A DNA stretch of 64,000 bases from Fimbriimonas sp. (GTDB taxonomy: Bacteria; Armatimonadota; Fimbriimonadia; Fimbriimonadales; Fimbriimonadaceae): positions 62,001 to 126,000 of the forward strand of contig JARLGV010000004.1 in assembly GCA_031292555.1 (NCBI GenBank), read 5' to 3'. Of this stretch, positions 1 through 8,995 are shown in pieces (the stretch's first letter is position 1; every line of letters starts with the position of its first letter). Made by a program: the position numbers and the translations under genes. Below the pieces are notes generated by a model, which saw only the letters and a list, made by a program, of their open reading frames with translations, was not told the DNA's origin and searched no databases.

Positions 1-399
1 GCATTGCGATACGTGGACTGGCGCAGCACCCTCATGCGAAAGTCTCGTACGCTTTTGGAGGAGGATGAACCCGAGCGCACCCTCGACGAGTGGCTGACGG
101 TTGCGGACGCACACGCTTCTGCCGGACGGTACCGTGAGGCGGTCCGTGCCCTCTATTTGGCGTGTTTGCTCAAGTTCGACGAGCACGATGTAGCTCGGTT
201 CGATCGAGGAGAAACGAATTGGGAGCACCTCGCCCGTATCCAGTCCAGCCCCCTGCGACCGACCGATCTCGATTTCACCGAGGCCACAAAGCAATTTGAC
301 CGAGTCTGGTACGGCCATATCGTGCGCGGCGCCGAGGATTACGAGTTGTTCAAGACTTGGTATGGCAGAGTCGTCAGTGCGCTGGAGGCAAGCAGATGA
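1..399 (+). CDS. DUF4129 domain protein, C-terminal part (5' end outside window)
   Basis: The frame is open from base 1, so this is the C-terminal part of a gene that starts upstream. The last ~130 residues carry the DUF4129 pattern: a helix with EAVRALYLACLLKFDE, then TNWEH, then a closing helix with F..VWYGH. DUF4129 proteins are usually membrane proteins encoded beside a MoxR ATPase and DUF58/DUF4350 proteins; the biochemical role is unknown. The next gene (DUF4350) starts inside the stop codon (ATGA), which fits that conserved neighbourhood and indicates coupled translation. The MoxR and DUF58 partners, if present, lie upstream of the window. Confidence 0.75.
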   Translation, partial: ALRYVDWRSTLMRKSRTLLEEDEPERTLDEWLTVADAHASAGRYREAVRALYLACLLKFDEHDVARFDRGETNWEHLARIQSSPLRPTDLDFTEATKQFDRVWYGHIVRGAEDYELFKTWYGRVVSALEASR

Positions 400-1565
400 G
401 ACGGTCTGGACTGCCGCCGATTGCATGGGCACTGGCCGGACTGCTGTGCCTCGCTGCCCTCCTCATGTCGCTTGGGAGACAAGATTACGACGCCAGTCCG
501 GAAGCCACGTCCTATTCTCCGAGCGGAGTTTCCGCCTTCTGCGAGCTGCTTCGCAGAAACGGCATCAGTGTGACCATCGATCGGGCATCACGACCGCGCC
601 TCGGCCCCAACGACATCGCCGTAGCATTCGAGAGGCGTCCGGTCAACACAATGGACTACCTGAGCTCCCAGCCCGAAGATGAATTCAGAGCGTTCTTCTG
701 GAAGTTCATTGAGAATGGCGGTGAAGGCCTCATCCTACCCATCCAGAGAGACTACTACTCTGCGTCTCGAACCGCCCTTGCCGCTCCAGCCAAGTCGGTG
801 GAAGACCCTACGACGGGCCAGCAGTTCAAGGTGTCGTCATCTGTGTCGTCCGATTCGGACGAAGAAGAGTCGGTCGACGACACCGCGTCGAGAATGACGC
901 TGTGGCACTCCGCCGATGCCGCCTTTCTATCGGCGTATAAGCTGAGCAAAGGCACGGCGTTGGTGGCAGCAGATGGAATCGGCATTACCAACCGATTCAT
1001 CGATCGGTACGACAACGCGAAAGCCTTCTCCTCCATATTCTCCATCCTCGCTAAGAAGGGGAAAAGGTTCGTTTTTACGGAAGCGAGCTTCGGTAACGTC
1101 AAAGATCCTGGTCTGCTCGAGTGGATTGGGCCATGGGCAAGCGCGGCTTGGGCGCAACTCGTTTTTCTTGGGGTGGTTGTGGTTTTCACACTTGGGATCC
1201 GATTCGGGCTCCCGGAGGAAACGCGCCGAATCCAGCGAGGAAGTCGTGAGATGCTGGACGCCCTCGCCGACACATTCATGCGATCCCGATCGACCCAAGC
1301 CGCATTGACTACCGCATGGGATCGAGCCGACGCCGAGTTGCGAACGCAGCTAAAGTTGCCTCGCGATGCGTCGCGATCAGAACGAGACAAATTGCTCCCC
1401 TCGAACCTTCAGAACGCCCTTGCCCGATTGGAAATCGCCAAACAGCAATCCTATGTCCCGGAAGAATATGCGCTCTCGCTAATCCGTCGCGCCCAATCGG
1501 AAATGGACTCGTTTTTGGGTCACCGTCGAACGCGGCTCCGCGGTCTTGCTAAACTAAAACCATGA
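396..1565 (+). CDS. DUF4350 domain membrane protein
   Basis: 389 residues. A membrane segment at about 8-26 is followed by a DUF4350-like domain (SYSPSGVSAFCELLRRNG, then a predicted alpha/beta region), a Ser/Asp/Glu-rich linker near 150-165, a second membrane segment at about 255-275, and a basic helical tail. The ATG at 396 is preferred over an upstream start because GGAGG at 384-388 sits 7 nt before it and the codon overlaps the previous TGA. The family accompanies DUF4129/MoxR clusters, and the context here agrees. The function is unknown; a role in a membrane-associated MoxR assembly is inference only. Confidence 0.75.
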   Translation: MRRSGLPPIAWALAGLLCLAALLMSLGRQDYDASPEATSYSPSGVSAFCELLRRNGISVTIDRASRPRLGPNDIAVAFERRPVNTMDYLSSQPEDEFRAFFWKFIENGGEGLILPIQRDYYSASRTALAAPAKSVEDPTTGQQFKVSSSVSSDSDEEESVDDTASRMTLWHSADAAFLSAYKLSKGTALVAADGIGITNRFIDRYDNAKAFSSIFSILAKKGKRFVFTEASFGNVKDPGLLEWIGPWASAAWAQLVFLGVVVVFTLGIRFGLPEETRRIQRGSREMLDALADTFMRSRSTQAALTTAWDRADAELRTQLKLPRDASRSERDKLLPSNLQNALARLEIAKQQSYVPEEYALSLIRRAQSEMDSFLGHRRTRLRGLAKLKP

Positions 1566-1957
1566 AACCTCGATCTGTCCCGATCCTACTGTTTTTGCTC
1601 CTATTCGTCTCTGGCCTTACCTTCGCCCAGGGAGGCAGGATGGCTCAGCAAGCCCCAAGCGGAGCTGACAAGGCGAGACTTGCCAAATTGGAGAAGGAAT
1701 ATAGCACCGCGAAAACCGCACTGTCTAAGAGACCCAAAGACAAGAAGGCGCAGGAGCGATTCACAGCAATCGGCGCGCTTTACGGCCACGAGAGCATGAT
1801 GAGCCCCGTCTTGCCCCCTCGCGTCAAGTACCGCCAGGCCCTCCACATCTATCGAGAAGTTCTCAAGGTCGACCCGGCAAACAAGGTCGCCAAAGGGGAT
1901 TCCGACATGATCATCAGCATCTATAAGAGCATGGGGCGACCGGTCCCCAACGACTGA
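1562..1957 (+). CDS. small exported protein with a TPR-like segment
   Basis: 131 residues with a clear signal peptide (about 1-22, hydrophobic core, ending TFAQ). The mature part is basic and helical. The stretch with YRQALHIYREVLKVDPANKVA resembles one TPR hairpin. The ATG overlaps the previous stop (ATGA), so it is the third gene of the DUF4129-DUF4350 operon. I do not recognise a named family. A periplasmic accessory role in that cluster is inference. Confidence 0.6.
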   Translation: MKPRSVPILLFLLLFVSGLTFAQGGRMAQQAPSGADKARLAKLEKEYSTAKTALSKRPKDKKAQERFTAIGALYGHESMMSPVLPPRVKYRQALHIYREVLKVDPANKVAKGDSDMIISIYKSMGRPVPND

Positions 1958-2118
1958 GCTTAGCCAAACCACCGTTCCCTCTATGCCATAGCCCCGCGAT
2001 TCAGTTGTGGCGAGAGGGAACGTTCATAATGGACGTCAAATCGAGCAGGAAGACTTGACAGCCATTGGACCAACTAGATTCTTCACCCATCCAGCATCCG
2101 GCGCCTAAGGGTGTCGGC

Positions 2119-3957
2119 ATGTCCGACCGGAAGTTTTTGGCGATCCTGATCGCCTGTGCCGTGCTACTGGCCGGACTTCCCTTCCTGATTGGTTTGGCGA
2201 CCACGCCTCCCGGCGGATCCTACATCGGATTCCAGTTCGGCACCGATGACCACATGGTCTACGCCGCGTGGATGCGTCAAGCCGCAAACGGCCACTTCCT
2301 GATGGACAACCGTTTCACGACGGACGCCCAACCTGGCATCACGATTCATCTGTATTTCTTCGTCCTCGGATTGATCTCCAAGGTCACCGGCATCGCTCTG
2401 GCTTCGACCCTTGCCCGGCTTTGCTTCAGTGGGCTATTCGTCGTCCTGCTGTTCGACCTGATTCGCCGGATCGGATGGAGTTCGTCGACGACGCGATTAG
2501 CGACCGTCTTTTCCGTGATCGGCGGAGGGGTCGGGTTCCTGGTTTGGCACATGTTCGGTCTGGCGATCGTCCGTCCCGCGCCGCCGGTCCTTGGAGACTT
2601 GCTTGGTGGCCTGCTCCCGATCGACGTTTGGCAACCCGAGGCTTTTGTCTTCCCTTCGATGCTCACAAACGGCCTGTTCATGGTCAGTTTGTGCCTCATT
2701 CTCGTGTCCATTCGTTGTTTGATCGAATCCAAGGACACGTGGAAACCCGTGCTCCCAGGGGCTCTCGCGCTTGGCGTGCTGATGAACATTCACAGCTACG
2801 ACGTGTTGCTGATCGCCCTGATCATGATCGGATTTCTCGTATGTGCGATTGTGAGTCGGCAGGTCACCAAGGAGTGGCTGATACGGGCAGGATGCATCGT
2901 CGCCGGAGTATTGCCGGCTGCCCTCTGGTTCGTGCACGTCCTAAAGAGCGACGCGGTTTTTCAGGCCAGAGCTCAGACCGACACGCCGACGGCCGACTTC
3001 AGAGCCGTACTGTTTGGCTATATCCTTCTCATGGTCCCGGCATTGGTGGGCCTTTACCTTCGCCCGATCGATCCCGGCCCTGAGCGCACCAAGCGACAAA
3101 TCGGCACTGCATTGGCAGCCCTTTTGATCATGGGAATGTACATGGCGTCAACCGGCTCGCATCCGAAGTACTTCCTGGACGCGGGAGCATGGGTCTTTGT
3201 CTTGCTGGTCGCCTTGGCAGCCACCGCGCTGCTTGCCGATGAGAGTCCGGTCATGAATCTGTTTATTGCCTGGGCTTTGGTGGGTACGGTTGCGATCTAC
3301 TTCCCCGGCCTCTTTCAGCGCAAGTTGTCGATGGGCCTGAGCATTCCGTGGGCGGTGCTCGCCGCGTACGGCGTCGAATCCATATTGAAGACGCGAGAGC
3401 AGTCGATCCGCACTCTGGGCACGGCCTTTGCGGCGATCCTTCTCGGCGCCACATCGATCCGATGGTTGGCACGTGAAATCCAGTTCATCAAGTCGAATGC
3501 CTCGAACACCTCCGTCCAGACCGTGTATCTGGAGCCGGATGCAGCGAAGATCATGGACTACTTGAACGGACTCAGCGGACGACATGTTCTGTTGGCTCCT
3601 CCGGGAATCCCTTCTCAGGCGTTCAGTGCCAAAACGCAGGAGAACGGCACAGACAGCATCACACCGGTGATGGCAGATCTCAACCCAATCGCCTCCGGCT
3701 TGACCGGCGTATACACATATGCCGGCCATTGGAGCGAGACGCCCGATTACCTAAAGCGGCGGTCGGAACTTACCAGGTTGTATTACGGCAAGATTGAAGA
3801 ACCGGCACGGCAAGCCATCCTCAAGAAAACCGGCGCCGACTACATGATCGCAATCGGCGACAAGGTGCTGCCCATACCGCTCTTCGACTTTTCAGGATAT
3901 GGAGACGTCGTCGTTCGAGGCTCACGGTTCAGCCTCATTCACCTCAAACCGGGCTAA
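2119..3957 (+). CDS. GT-C-type multi-spanning membrane protein, putative glycosyltransferase
   Basis: 612 residues from ATG 2119 (AAGG 8 nt upstream); an in-frame TTG at 2065 would add 18 residues but its AGGA is about 15 nt away. There are roughly ten or more hydrophobic segments. An acidic first outer loop (GTDDHMVYAAW) resembles the catalytic loop of GT-C glycosyltransferases that use lipid-phosphate sugars (PMT/ArnT-like). A soluble C-terminal domain of ~130 residues follows. The donor and acceptor cannot be told from sequence. Its stop (TAA 3955-3957) overlaps the stop of the convergent vanW gene. Another multi-spanning transporter-like protein is possible. Confidence 0.5.
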   Translation: MSDRKFLAILIACAVLLAGLPFLIGLATTPPGGSYIGFQFGTDDHMVYAAWMRQAANGHFLMDNRFTTDAQPGITIHLYFFVLGLISKVTGIALASTLARLCFSGLFVVLLFDLIRRIGWSSSTTRLATVFSVIGGGVGFLVWHMFGLAIVRPAPPVLGDLLGGLLPIDVWQPEAFVFPSMLTNGLFMVSLCLILVSIRCLIESKDTWKPVLPGALALGVLMNIHSYDVLLIALIMIGFLVCAIVSRQVTKEWLIRAGCIVAGVLPAALWFVHVLKSDAVFQARAQTDTPTADFRAVLFGYILLMVPALVGLYLRPIDPGPERTKRQIGTALAALLIMGMYMASTGSHPKYFLDAGAWVFVLLVALAATALLADESPVMNLFIAWALVGTVAIYFPGLFQRKLSMGLSIPWAVLAAYGVESILKTREQSIRTLGTAFAAILLGATSIRWLAREIQFIKSNASNTSVQTVYLEPDAAKIMDYLNGLSGRHVLLAPPGIPSQAFSAKTQENGTDSITPVMADLNPIASGLTGVYTYAGHWSETPDYLKRRSELTRLYYGKIEEPARQAILKKTGADYMIAIGDKVLPIPLFDFSGYGDVVVRGSRFSLIHLKPG

Positions 3958-5318
3958 GGATGCCCAACTGAGGTCGGCAAGACACGTGTGCCCGCTTTGG
4001 GAAGCACGGGAACTGCCATCGATGGACCAACTGCCACGATCTTCTCGCCGCCTTCATAGTAGCTGTGATTGAGAAGCTGCCGATCCTGTAGAACGCCGTT
4101 CTTGTAGACCAAGCGGTACGTGGTGACCGAATGACCGCGACTGCCCTTTTCCACTACTTCTTTCGAACCGGCTGGAAGTTTCGGATCCTGCACGATCTGA
4201 ACTCCGGTATCCCACGACTTGGCGCCCACTTGCTCGAGTTTCACGCTAATTGACGGGTCTTTCTTGCCAAGAACCCGGAACGTAAGGAGCCCCGGCTCGA
4301 AATAAGAGCTAATCGCGATCGCATAGGGTTTGTCGTTTTGCACGACCAAATCGAGATTGCCATAGTCGACGGTAGCGTCTCTTCCGATCGGTACGTACGC
4401 GACGGGCATTGAGTGATTCGATCTCCTTAGGATCTTGAGATCGCTGAAGAGGCAGGCGTTGTAAAGGGTCGTGCTGACCTGGCAGATACCGCCGCCGATT
4501 CCGGTATCGTGCCGGCCGTGCTTGTAGACGCCGGCAAGCTTGAATCCGCGCTCAATCGTCCTCATGCCGACGACGCCGTTGAAACTGATTTTTTCGCCGG
4601 GAAGTACGATCACTCCGTTTAGTTTCGAACTGGCCAGCTTAATGTTCGAATTACGACTATATTGCCTCTTTGGAAACCGGGTTGAGAATGAAAACACGAC
4701 GTCCGTGATCTCTGCGAGCTTCTCATCCGGCACCCGCTTGGGACCCTGAAGGAGCGGAAGTTGAAGCACTCCTCCCGTCTTGATGGCTTGCCCAACGGCT
4801 TCAGGCAGCGCCTGCTCGTTGAGTTCCACGGTGGAGATCTCAGGTTCGCGGTAAATGACGCCCTTCACCAGAACCGCCCGAGCCGGTCGAGGCTTGCGGA
4901 AATACTGACCCAGCAACTCGAGGAGCTTTCCTTGGGGAGGCGTTACGAGCTTGTACACCGGTTCGTAGGTGTGATCCGCATCGGCTCCTTGGGGTCCCAC
5001 CCCAAGATCCAAAACCGGCAGGCTCGCTACAGTCGCGACATCGTCGAGGGTCACGCCCAACTCGCCAGCCGTCATCTTCGGAAATGGGTCGCTCGTCAAG
5101 TTAGTGTGCAACGTTAACTGTCTGACCCTTTGGTCCTCCCACCAAACGCGCAGCCGCTTCTGGGCGTCTTCGCGGCTCATGCCACCCAGGTCGATCCCGG
5201 CGACGATGGAGTGCGGCCGGACCAGGGGACCTTGTAACGGCTTTGAATGCCCGCTAGCCAACGTGGCTCCGAGCAACACGACGAGGATCGAAGGAACGAG
5301 TTTTTCTAGACGGTGCAT
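3954..5318 (-). CDS. VanW family protein with N-terminal peptidoglycan-binding-like domain
   Basis: 454 residues. Signal peptide at about 1-23, a PG_binding_4-like domain (GIDLGGMSREDAQKRL onward), then the VanW domain, recognisable from KISFNGVVG and GGGICQVSTTLYNACLF and followed by NHSMPVAYVPIGRDATVDYG. The C-terminus resembles the G5-like tail of YoaR-type proteins. VanW proteins are exported and envelope-associated; the catalytic role is unknown even where linked to vancomycin resistance. No van genes are nearby, so drug resistance should not be assumed. It is convergent with the upstream membrane protein, with the two stop codons overlapping. Confidence 0.85.
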   Translation of the reverse strand: MHRLEKLVPSILVVLLGATLASGHSKPLQGPLVRPHSIVAGIDLGGMSREDAQKRLRVWWEDQRVRQLTLHTNLTSDPFPKMTAGELGVTLDDVATVASLPVLDLGVGPQGADADHTYEPVYKLVTPPQGKLLELLGQYFRKPRPARAVLVKGVIYREPEISTVELNEQALPEAVGQAIKTGGVLQLPLLQGPKRVPDEKLAEITDVVFSFSTRFPKRQYSRNSNIKLASSKLNGVIVLPGEKISFNGVVGMRTIERGFKLAGVYKHGRHDTGIGGGICQVSTTLYNACLFSDLKILRRSNHSMPVAYVPIGRDATVDYGNLDLVVQNDKPYAIAISSYFEPGLLTFRVLGKKDPSISVKLEQVGAKSWDTGVQIVQDPKLPAGSKEVVEKGSRGHSVTTYRLVYKNGVLQDRQLLNHSYYEGGEKIVAVGPSMAVPVLPKAGTRVLPTSVGHP

Positions 5319-5390
5319 ATCGGGAATTAGGATCTTGAGTCTTCGCTTCTTCTTATCACAGAATTACAACTGATTATGACACTTTTCGAG

Positions 5391-5420
5391 TTGAATTCGC
5401 TTTAGCCGAAGCGGTATAGG
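5391..5420 (+). promoter_or_regulatory. possible sigma-70-like promoter for ilvE
   Basis: TTGAAT (5391-5396) and TATAGG (5415-5420) are separated by 18 nt, in the divergent vanW/ilvE intergenic region about 120 nt before the ilvE start. Matching is approximate and untested. Confidence 0.2.
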
Positions 5421-5543
5421 ATGTTTGACGACGATCAGTCAAATCAAAGACGTTAGTGCCTGGGGCAAATACGGACTGTGCGCTCCGCGCAGGAGGATTC
5501 CTGCGCTTCTATCCCGATTTTCGCCTTCGAGTAAACTCGGATA

Positions 5544-6419
5544 ATGCCTAAGTTGGTTTGGCTGAACGGACAGATCACGCCTTTGGAGTCGGCAACGACG
5601 ACGGTCGCCGACCACGCGCACCTTTACGGAGACGGGCTCTTCGAAGGTATCCGCATCTACAATCACCGCGTTTGGAAGCTCGACGAGCACCTGGACCGGC
5701 TTTATCATGGAATCAAGTTCCTTGGTTTTGAGGTTTCTATGACAGTCGGCGAGATGCGGTCGACCGTGCTAGATGTTTGCCGACAGGCCGACATTAGCGA
5801 CGGCTACATTCGTTTGAACGTGACACGCGGCACTGGACTCGGACTCGATCCCAAAGGAATCGACCGCTCCGCCAACGTAATGATCATGGTCTCAACTCTC
5901 TCGCTCTATCCCGCAGAGGCGTACGAGATGGGCCTCACGGTGGTCACTTCGTCGATCCGCGTGATACCGGCGGATTCGCTGGACCCGCGGATAAAGTGCA
6001 TTGGCCGATACGCCGCCAACATCCTTGCCAAGCAGGAAGGCAATCGAATGGGAGCCGGTGAAGCTCTTATGCTCAACTATCAGGGCCAGATAGCGGAATG
6101 CACCGGCGACAACATCTTCCTAATTGAGAAGAACGTGCTTCGAACGCCCCATCCCTCCTGCGGGATACTAAAGGGAGTAACGCGCGACACCGCTATCGCG
6201 ATCGCCAAGGATGCCGGATATGCCGTCGAAGAGACTATTCTCACTCCGTTCGACGTATTTAGCGCAGACGAGGCCTTCCTGACCGGTACGGCGGCTGAGA
6301 TCATCCCGATGATCAGCCTCGATGGCAAGAAGATTGGTTGCGGAACGCCCGGCCCAGTCACCCAAGACCTGATGGCTCGGTTCCGGCAGTTGACTGCAAC
6401 GACCGGAGCATCCTTCTGA
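5544..6419 (+). CDS. ilvE: branched-chain amino acid aminotransferase (class IV PLP)
   Basis: 291 residues, close to the usual bacterial IlvE length (~290-310). It transfers the amino group between Leu/Ile/Val and 2-oxoglutarate, the last step of branched-chain amino acid synthesis, in the cytosol with PLP. Seen: the N-terminal fold-type IV pattern (MPKLVWLNGQ, DHAHLYGDGLFEGIR), the PLP-lysine region DPRIKCIGRYAANILAK, and the phosphate-binding part ECTGDNIFLIEKN followed by GILKGVTRD. D-amino-acid transaminase and aminodeoxychorismate lyase share this fold, but the FEGIR and IKCIGRY region fits IlvE best. The downstream zinc-protein frame begins across its stop codon. Confidence 0.88.
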   Translation: MPKLVWLNGQITPLESATTTVADHAHLYGDGLFEGIRIYNHRVWKLDEHLDRLYHGIKFLGFEVSMTVGEMRSTVLDVCRQADISDGYIRLNVTRGTGLGLDPKGIDRSANVMIMVSTLSLYPAEAYEMGLTVVTSSIRVIPADSLDPRIKCIGRYAANILAKQEGNRMGAGEALMLNYQGQIAECTGDNIFLIEKNVLRTPHPSCGILKGVTRDTAIAIAKDAGYAVEETILTPFDVFSADEAFLTGTAAEIIPMISLDGKKIGCGTPGPVTQDLMARFRQLTATTGASF

Positions 6420-6742
6420 CCGAGCCTTGTGCCACTTGCGGTAGGTCAGCCTCCTTTCGAGTCGTGCAGGACGGGGTGCAAACCTGGTCCTGCGCGCAAT
6501 GCCTAGACGTTCTTGTGCCCGGTGCAGGCTTGGCAACTCTCGCTCAGGCGATGTCTCCCCCCAAGCGGAATCGAGGCATCTGCCCAAACTGCCACCTCGC
6601 CCAGGAAGAGGCGCTTCATACCGGCCTCGTTGGTTGCCCAATCTGCTATGAGATGCTTGACGACGCATCGCTTGCCCACTTTGGCGTCGTAAAGGGTACG
6701 TGGATGCCCGAAAAGGCGTGGCCCTGGGAAATCGCGGACTAA
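6416..6742 (+). CDS. McsA-like / UvrB-motif-region zinc-binding protein, probable CTG start
   Basis: 108 residues if translation begins at CTG 6416. Three CxxC pairs are visible: C5/C8, C26/C29 and C56/C59, plus C74/C77. The C-terminal CPNC..., TG..GCPICYE pattern matches McsA, the zinc-finger activator of the McsB protein-arginine kinase, but the UvrB/C-like C-terminal helix region is short. The only other in-frame start is TTG 6338, which would put ~80 nt inside ilvE and add 26 uncharacteristic residues. The CTG overlaps the ilvE TGA (CTGA) and has GGAG (6405-6408) 7 nt before it, and McsA proteins normally begin right before the first CxxC. No mcsB, ctsR or clpC is nearby. Confidence 0.55.
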   Translation: MTEPCATCGRSASFRVVQDGVQTWSCAQCLDVLVPGAGLATLAQAMSPPKRNRGICPNCHLAQEEALHTGLVGCPICYEMLDDASLAHFGVVKGTWMPEKAWPWEIAD

Positions 6743-6991
6743 TCCGCAAGCAAGTTGTGTCTGAGCGACCCTCTCAAGCGTGTTGCGACTTGCATATTTG
6801 ATGGTTGTGGCGGACACTAATACAAGACACCATGAAGATGATGATTCGAATGGGTGGCGTCACTCCGTCGCAGTAGTTTTCTAATTTGCCAAGTTCTACA
6901 GATCTGGTGATTTGGGGGAAGCATTCGAGGGGAACGGAGTGTTAAACTGACAACCCGCGCATCGAATTGATCGGTGCGCCCGTCCTTCCCT

Positions 6992-7537
6992 ATGCCGAAT
7001 GACGCACAACAAGACTCACTGGCCGAAAAACGCTGGCTCAACGCCCTCGCAGAGGGCGACCCTAGCGCGCTTGGCGGGATATACGAGTTGTATGGTGAGC
7101 GGATCTTCCGCTACACCTTTCGGATGCTTGGTAATCGCACGGATGCAGAAGACGCAACCGCAGAAACATTTCTGCGGGTGGTTCGGCGGTCAGCCGAACT
7201 ACGCGCCGATGGCGCCTTTCGGACTTGGTTATTCCGCATCGCGCGGAATCTATGTATCGACAAACTACGGCAACACAAGCTTATGGAGTTGCCGCCAGAC
7301 GCGCAGTATTCAGGAGCGGAGGAACGCACGACCCTACGGGTCACCGTCCACCAAGCCCTCAACGACTTGCCCCTCGAGTACAGGGAACCCCTCATTTACT
7401 GCGATCTTGAAGAGATGAGTGCCAAAGAAGCTGCCGATATCCTGAAGATCAGCGTTCCTGCGCTGAAATCGCGACTTTATCGGGGTCGACGGGCACTAAG
7501 AGATAAGCTAGGAAGCGCCATGGAGCGGACGCCGTGA
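6992..7537 (+). CDS. ECF-type RNA polymerase sigma factor
   Basis: 181 residues from ATG 6992 (GTG 6974 adds six; neither has a strong ribosome site). Region 2 is visible at about residues 25-90 (YELYGERIFRYTFRMLGN, DAEDATAETFLRV, FRTWLFRIARN). Region 4 lies at about 120-175 (LPLEYREPLIYCDLEEMSAKEAADIL, then the recognition helix ending SRLYRGRRALRDKL). Regions 1 and 3 are absent, as in ECF sigmas. The following gene begins inside its stop (GTGA), where an anti-sigma partner is often found. The target regulon is unknown. Confidence 0.9.
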   Translation: MPNDAQQDSLAEKRWLNALAEGDPSALGGIYELYGERIFRYTFRMLGNRTDAEDATAETFLRVVRRSAELRADGAFRTWLFRIARNLCIDKLRQHKLMELPPDAQYSGAEERTTLRVTVHQALNDLPLEYREPLIYCDLEEMSAKEAADILKISVPALKSRLYRGRRALRDKLGSAMERTP

Positions 7538-7821
7538 ACAATGATCTTTACAAAAAATTAGTCGATCTCTACGCTGGACGAGAACTAACCAGCGAACTTG
7601 ATGCGGATATGGAAGCGGCTGCGGCCGAAGACTCCGTACTTGCCTGGGATATGGTCACTTTGCGAAACACAGTGGACTTTCTTCAAGGCGATCCGGCCCC
7701 CGAATACACCGAGGAGTCCTATCAGCGGATCCTCATGAAGCTATATGCTCGTGGAGCGGCCATCCAGCCAAAGGCGCCGGCGCCCGCTCACCTGCAATAC
7801 CATCTGCCCATTCAGGGCTAA
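7534..7821 (+). CDS. small protein coupled to the sigma factor, possible anti-sigma
   Basis: 95 residues, GTG start overlapping the sigma factor's TGA (GTGA). The N-terminal half (LYKKLVDLYAGRELTSELDADMEAA) resembles the short helical start of anti-sigma ASD/zf-HC2 domains. The HxxxCxxC zinc motif is missing and there is no membrane segment, so this would be a soluble, zinc-free variant. The anti-sigma call rests on position and helix pattern only. It ends 14 nt before dnaN, so the three genes may be co-transcribed. Confidence 0.45.
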   Translation: MNNDLYKKLVDLYAGRELTSELDADMEAAAAEDSVLAWDMVTLRNTVDFLQGDPAPEYTEESYQRILMKLYARGAAIQPKAPAPAHLQYHLPIQG

Positions 7822-7835
7822 GCGACTTGTAACTC

Positions 7836-8939
7836 ATGAAGCTTGTTTGTCCACGTAAGGAGTTCTTCGAAGCAGTCAGCGCGGCGACCGCCGCGGCCAG
7901 CGTTCGTACATCCGTCAACATCCTCCAGTATCTCAAAATCGAAGGCTCGGACGCTTCGGTTCGAGTAGTTGGGTGCGATGGTGAGATGTGGGTCGAGCGC
8001 GAGTTTGCCGCGTTTGTCGCTGAGCCGGGTGCGATCTGTCTTCAGGCCAAACTCCTGCAAGATATCGCTCACCAGATGCCGGATGGCGATCTCGAACTCA
8101 CGACGCTTGAGAACGGCAGCGTGCTCTTGCAGCAAGGCGCCGCCGAATATCGAATGATGAGCCTGGATTCGGAGGACTTCCCCGAGCCGCCCCCATTTGG
8201 CGGCGAAGGCGAACTAAGAGTCCCAATGGGACTACTCCGAAAGGCAGTCGATTCGGTCATCTACGCAGTTACACCTGAGCAACATAAGGCAGTTCTTACC
8301 GGGGTTCTCTTCTCCTATAACGGACGCGTCCTGACCTTGGTTGCCACGGACACTCACCGCTTGGCGGTTCGCAAGATCGACCAAGAAGGGATCGGAAGCA
8401 GTATCAACGCGGTCGTACCCGAGAAGGCCCTTCGCGCCATCAAGGCGTTGCCGATACCAGACGATTCGGATGTCGAAATCCGCTTTGGAGGCGGCCGCCT
8501 CGGAGTGGAATCCGGCAGTGCAACGGTGGTATCTCAACTTCTTGCCGGCACCTATCCCAACTGGGAGCGTGTCGTGCCTTCCGAATCCACCCGAACCTGG
8601 ATGGTTGAGGTCGATCAGCTCAACGAAAAGGTTAAGCGCATGATGATCCTCGCCCGCGACAATGCAAACCGAGTACGGTTCAAGGGCGAGGGCGATCAGA
8701 TCCTGATGGCCGCCCGTTCCGAGGAGAAGGGCGAGGCAAAAGAAGAACTGCTCATGATTCCGAGCAATGGCGAAGTCGAGATCGCATTCAATGGAAAGTA
8801 CGTGATCGACGCGCTTGCCGCCATCGATGGTCCCGGAGTTCGAATCGAGATGACCGAGAGTTCACGCCCTGCGGTGTTCCGGCCGGCAGACGATGAGAAT
8901 GGCTACTTTTGCGTAATCATGCCAATGGCACTCGCCTGA
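7836..8939 (+). CDS. dnaN: DNA polymerase III beta subunit (sliding clamp)
   Basis: 367 residues, the normal length (~366) for DnaN. The clamp forms a ring dimer of six similar domains around DNA and tethers polymerase III. Three-domain layout: residues ~1-120 (MKLVCPRKEFFEAVSAA...), ~125-245 (FRMPMGLLRKAVDSVIYAV-like segment, FSYNGRVLTLVATDTHRLAVR) and ~250-367 (TWMVEVDQLNEKVKRM..., ending CVIMPMAL). The C-terminal NGYFCVIMPM motif lines the protein-binding pocket. It is not beside dnaA here, which is less common but known. Confidence 0.95.
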   Translation: MKLVCPRKEFFEAVSAATAAASVRTSVNILQYLKIEGSDASVRVVGCDGEMWVEREFAAFVAEPGAICLQAKLLQDIAHQMPDGDLELTTLENGSVLLQQGAAEYRMMSLDSEDFPEPPPFGGEGELRVPMGLLRKAVDSVIYAVTPEQHKAVLTGVLFSYNGRVLTLVATDTHRLAVRKIDQEGIGSSINAVVPEKALRAIKALPIPDDSDVEIRFGGGRLGVESGSATVVSQLLAGTYPNWERVVPSESTRTWMVEVDQLNEKVKRMMILARDNANRVRFKGEGDQILMAARSEEKGEAKEELLMIPSNGEVEIAFNGKYVIDALAAIDGPGVRIEMTESSRPAVFRPADDENGYFCVIMPMALA

Positions 8940-8995
8940 CGGCACAGGCAGCCCCAAGGAACACTGATCGGATGGCCGTTTGTAGAAGTGCAGGC

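Noticed and set aside
3954..5318. Glycopeptide-resistance locus because of VanW
   Set aside because: VanW-domain proteins are widespread and no vanHAX-type genes are near.
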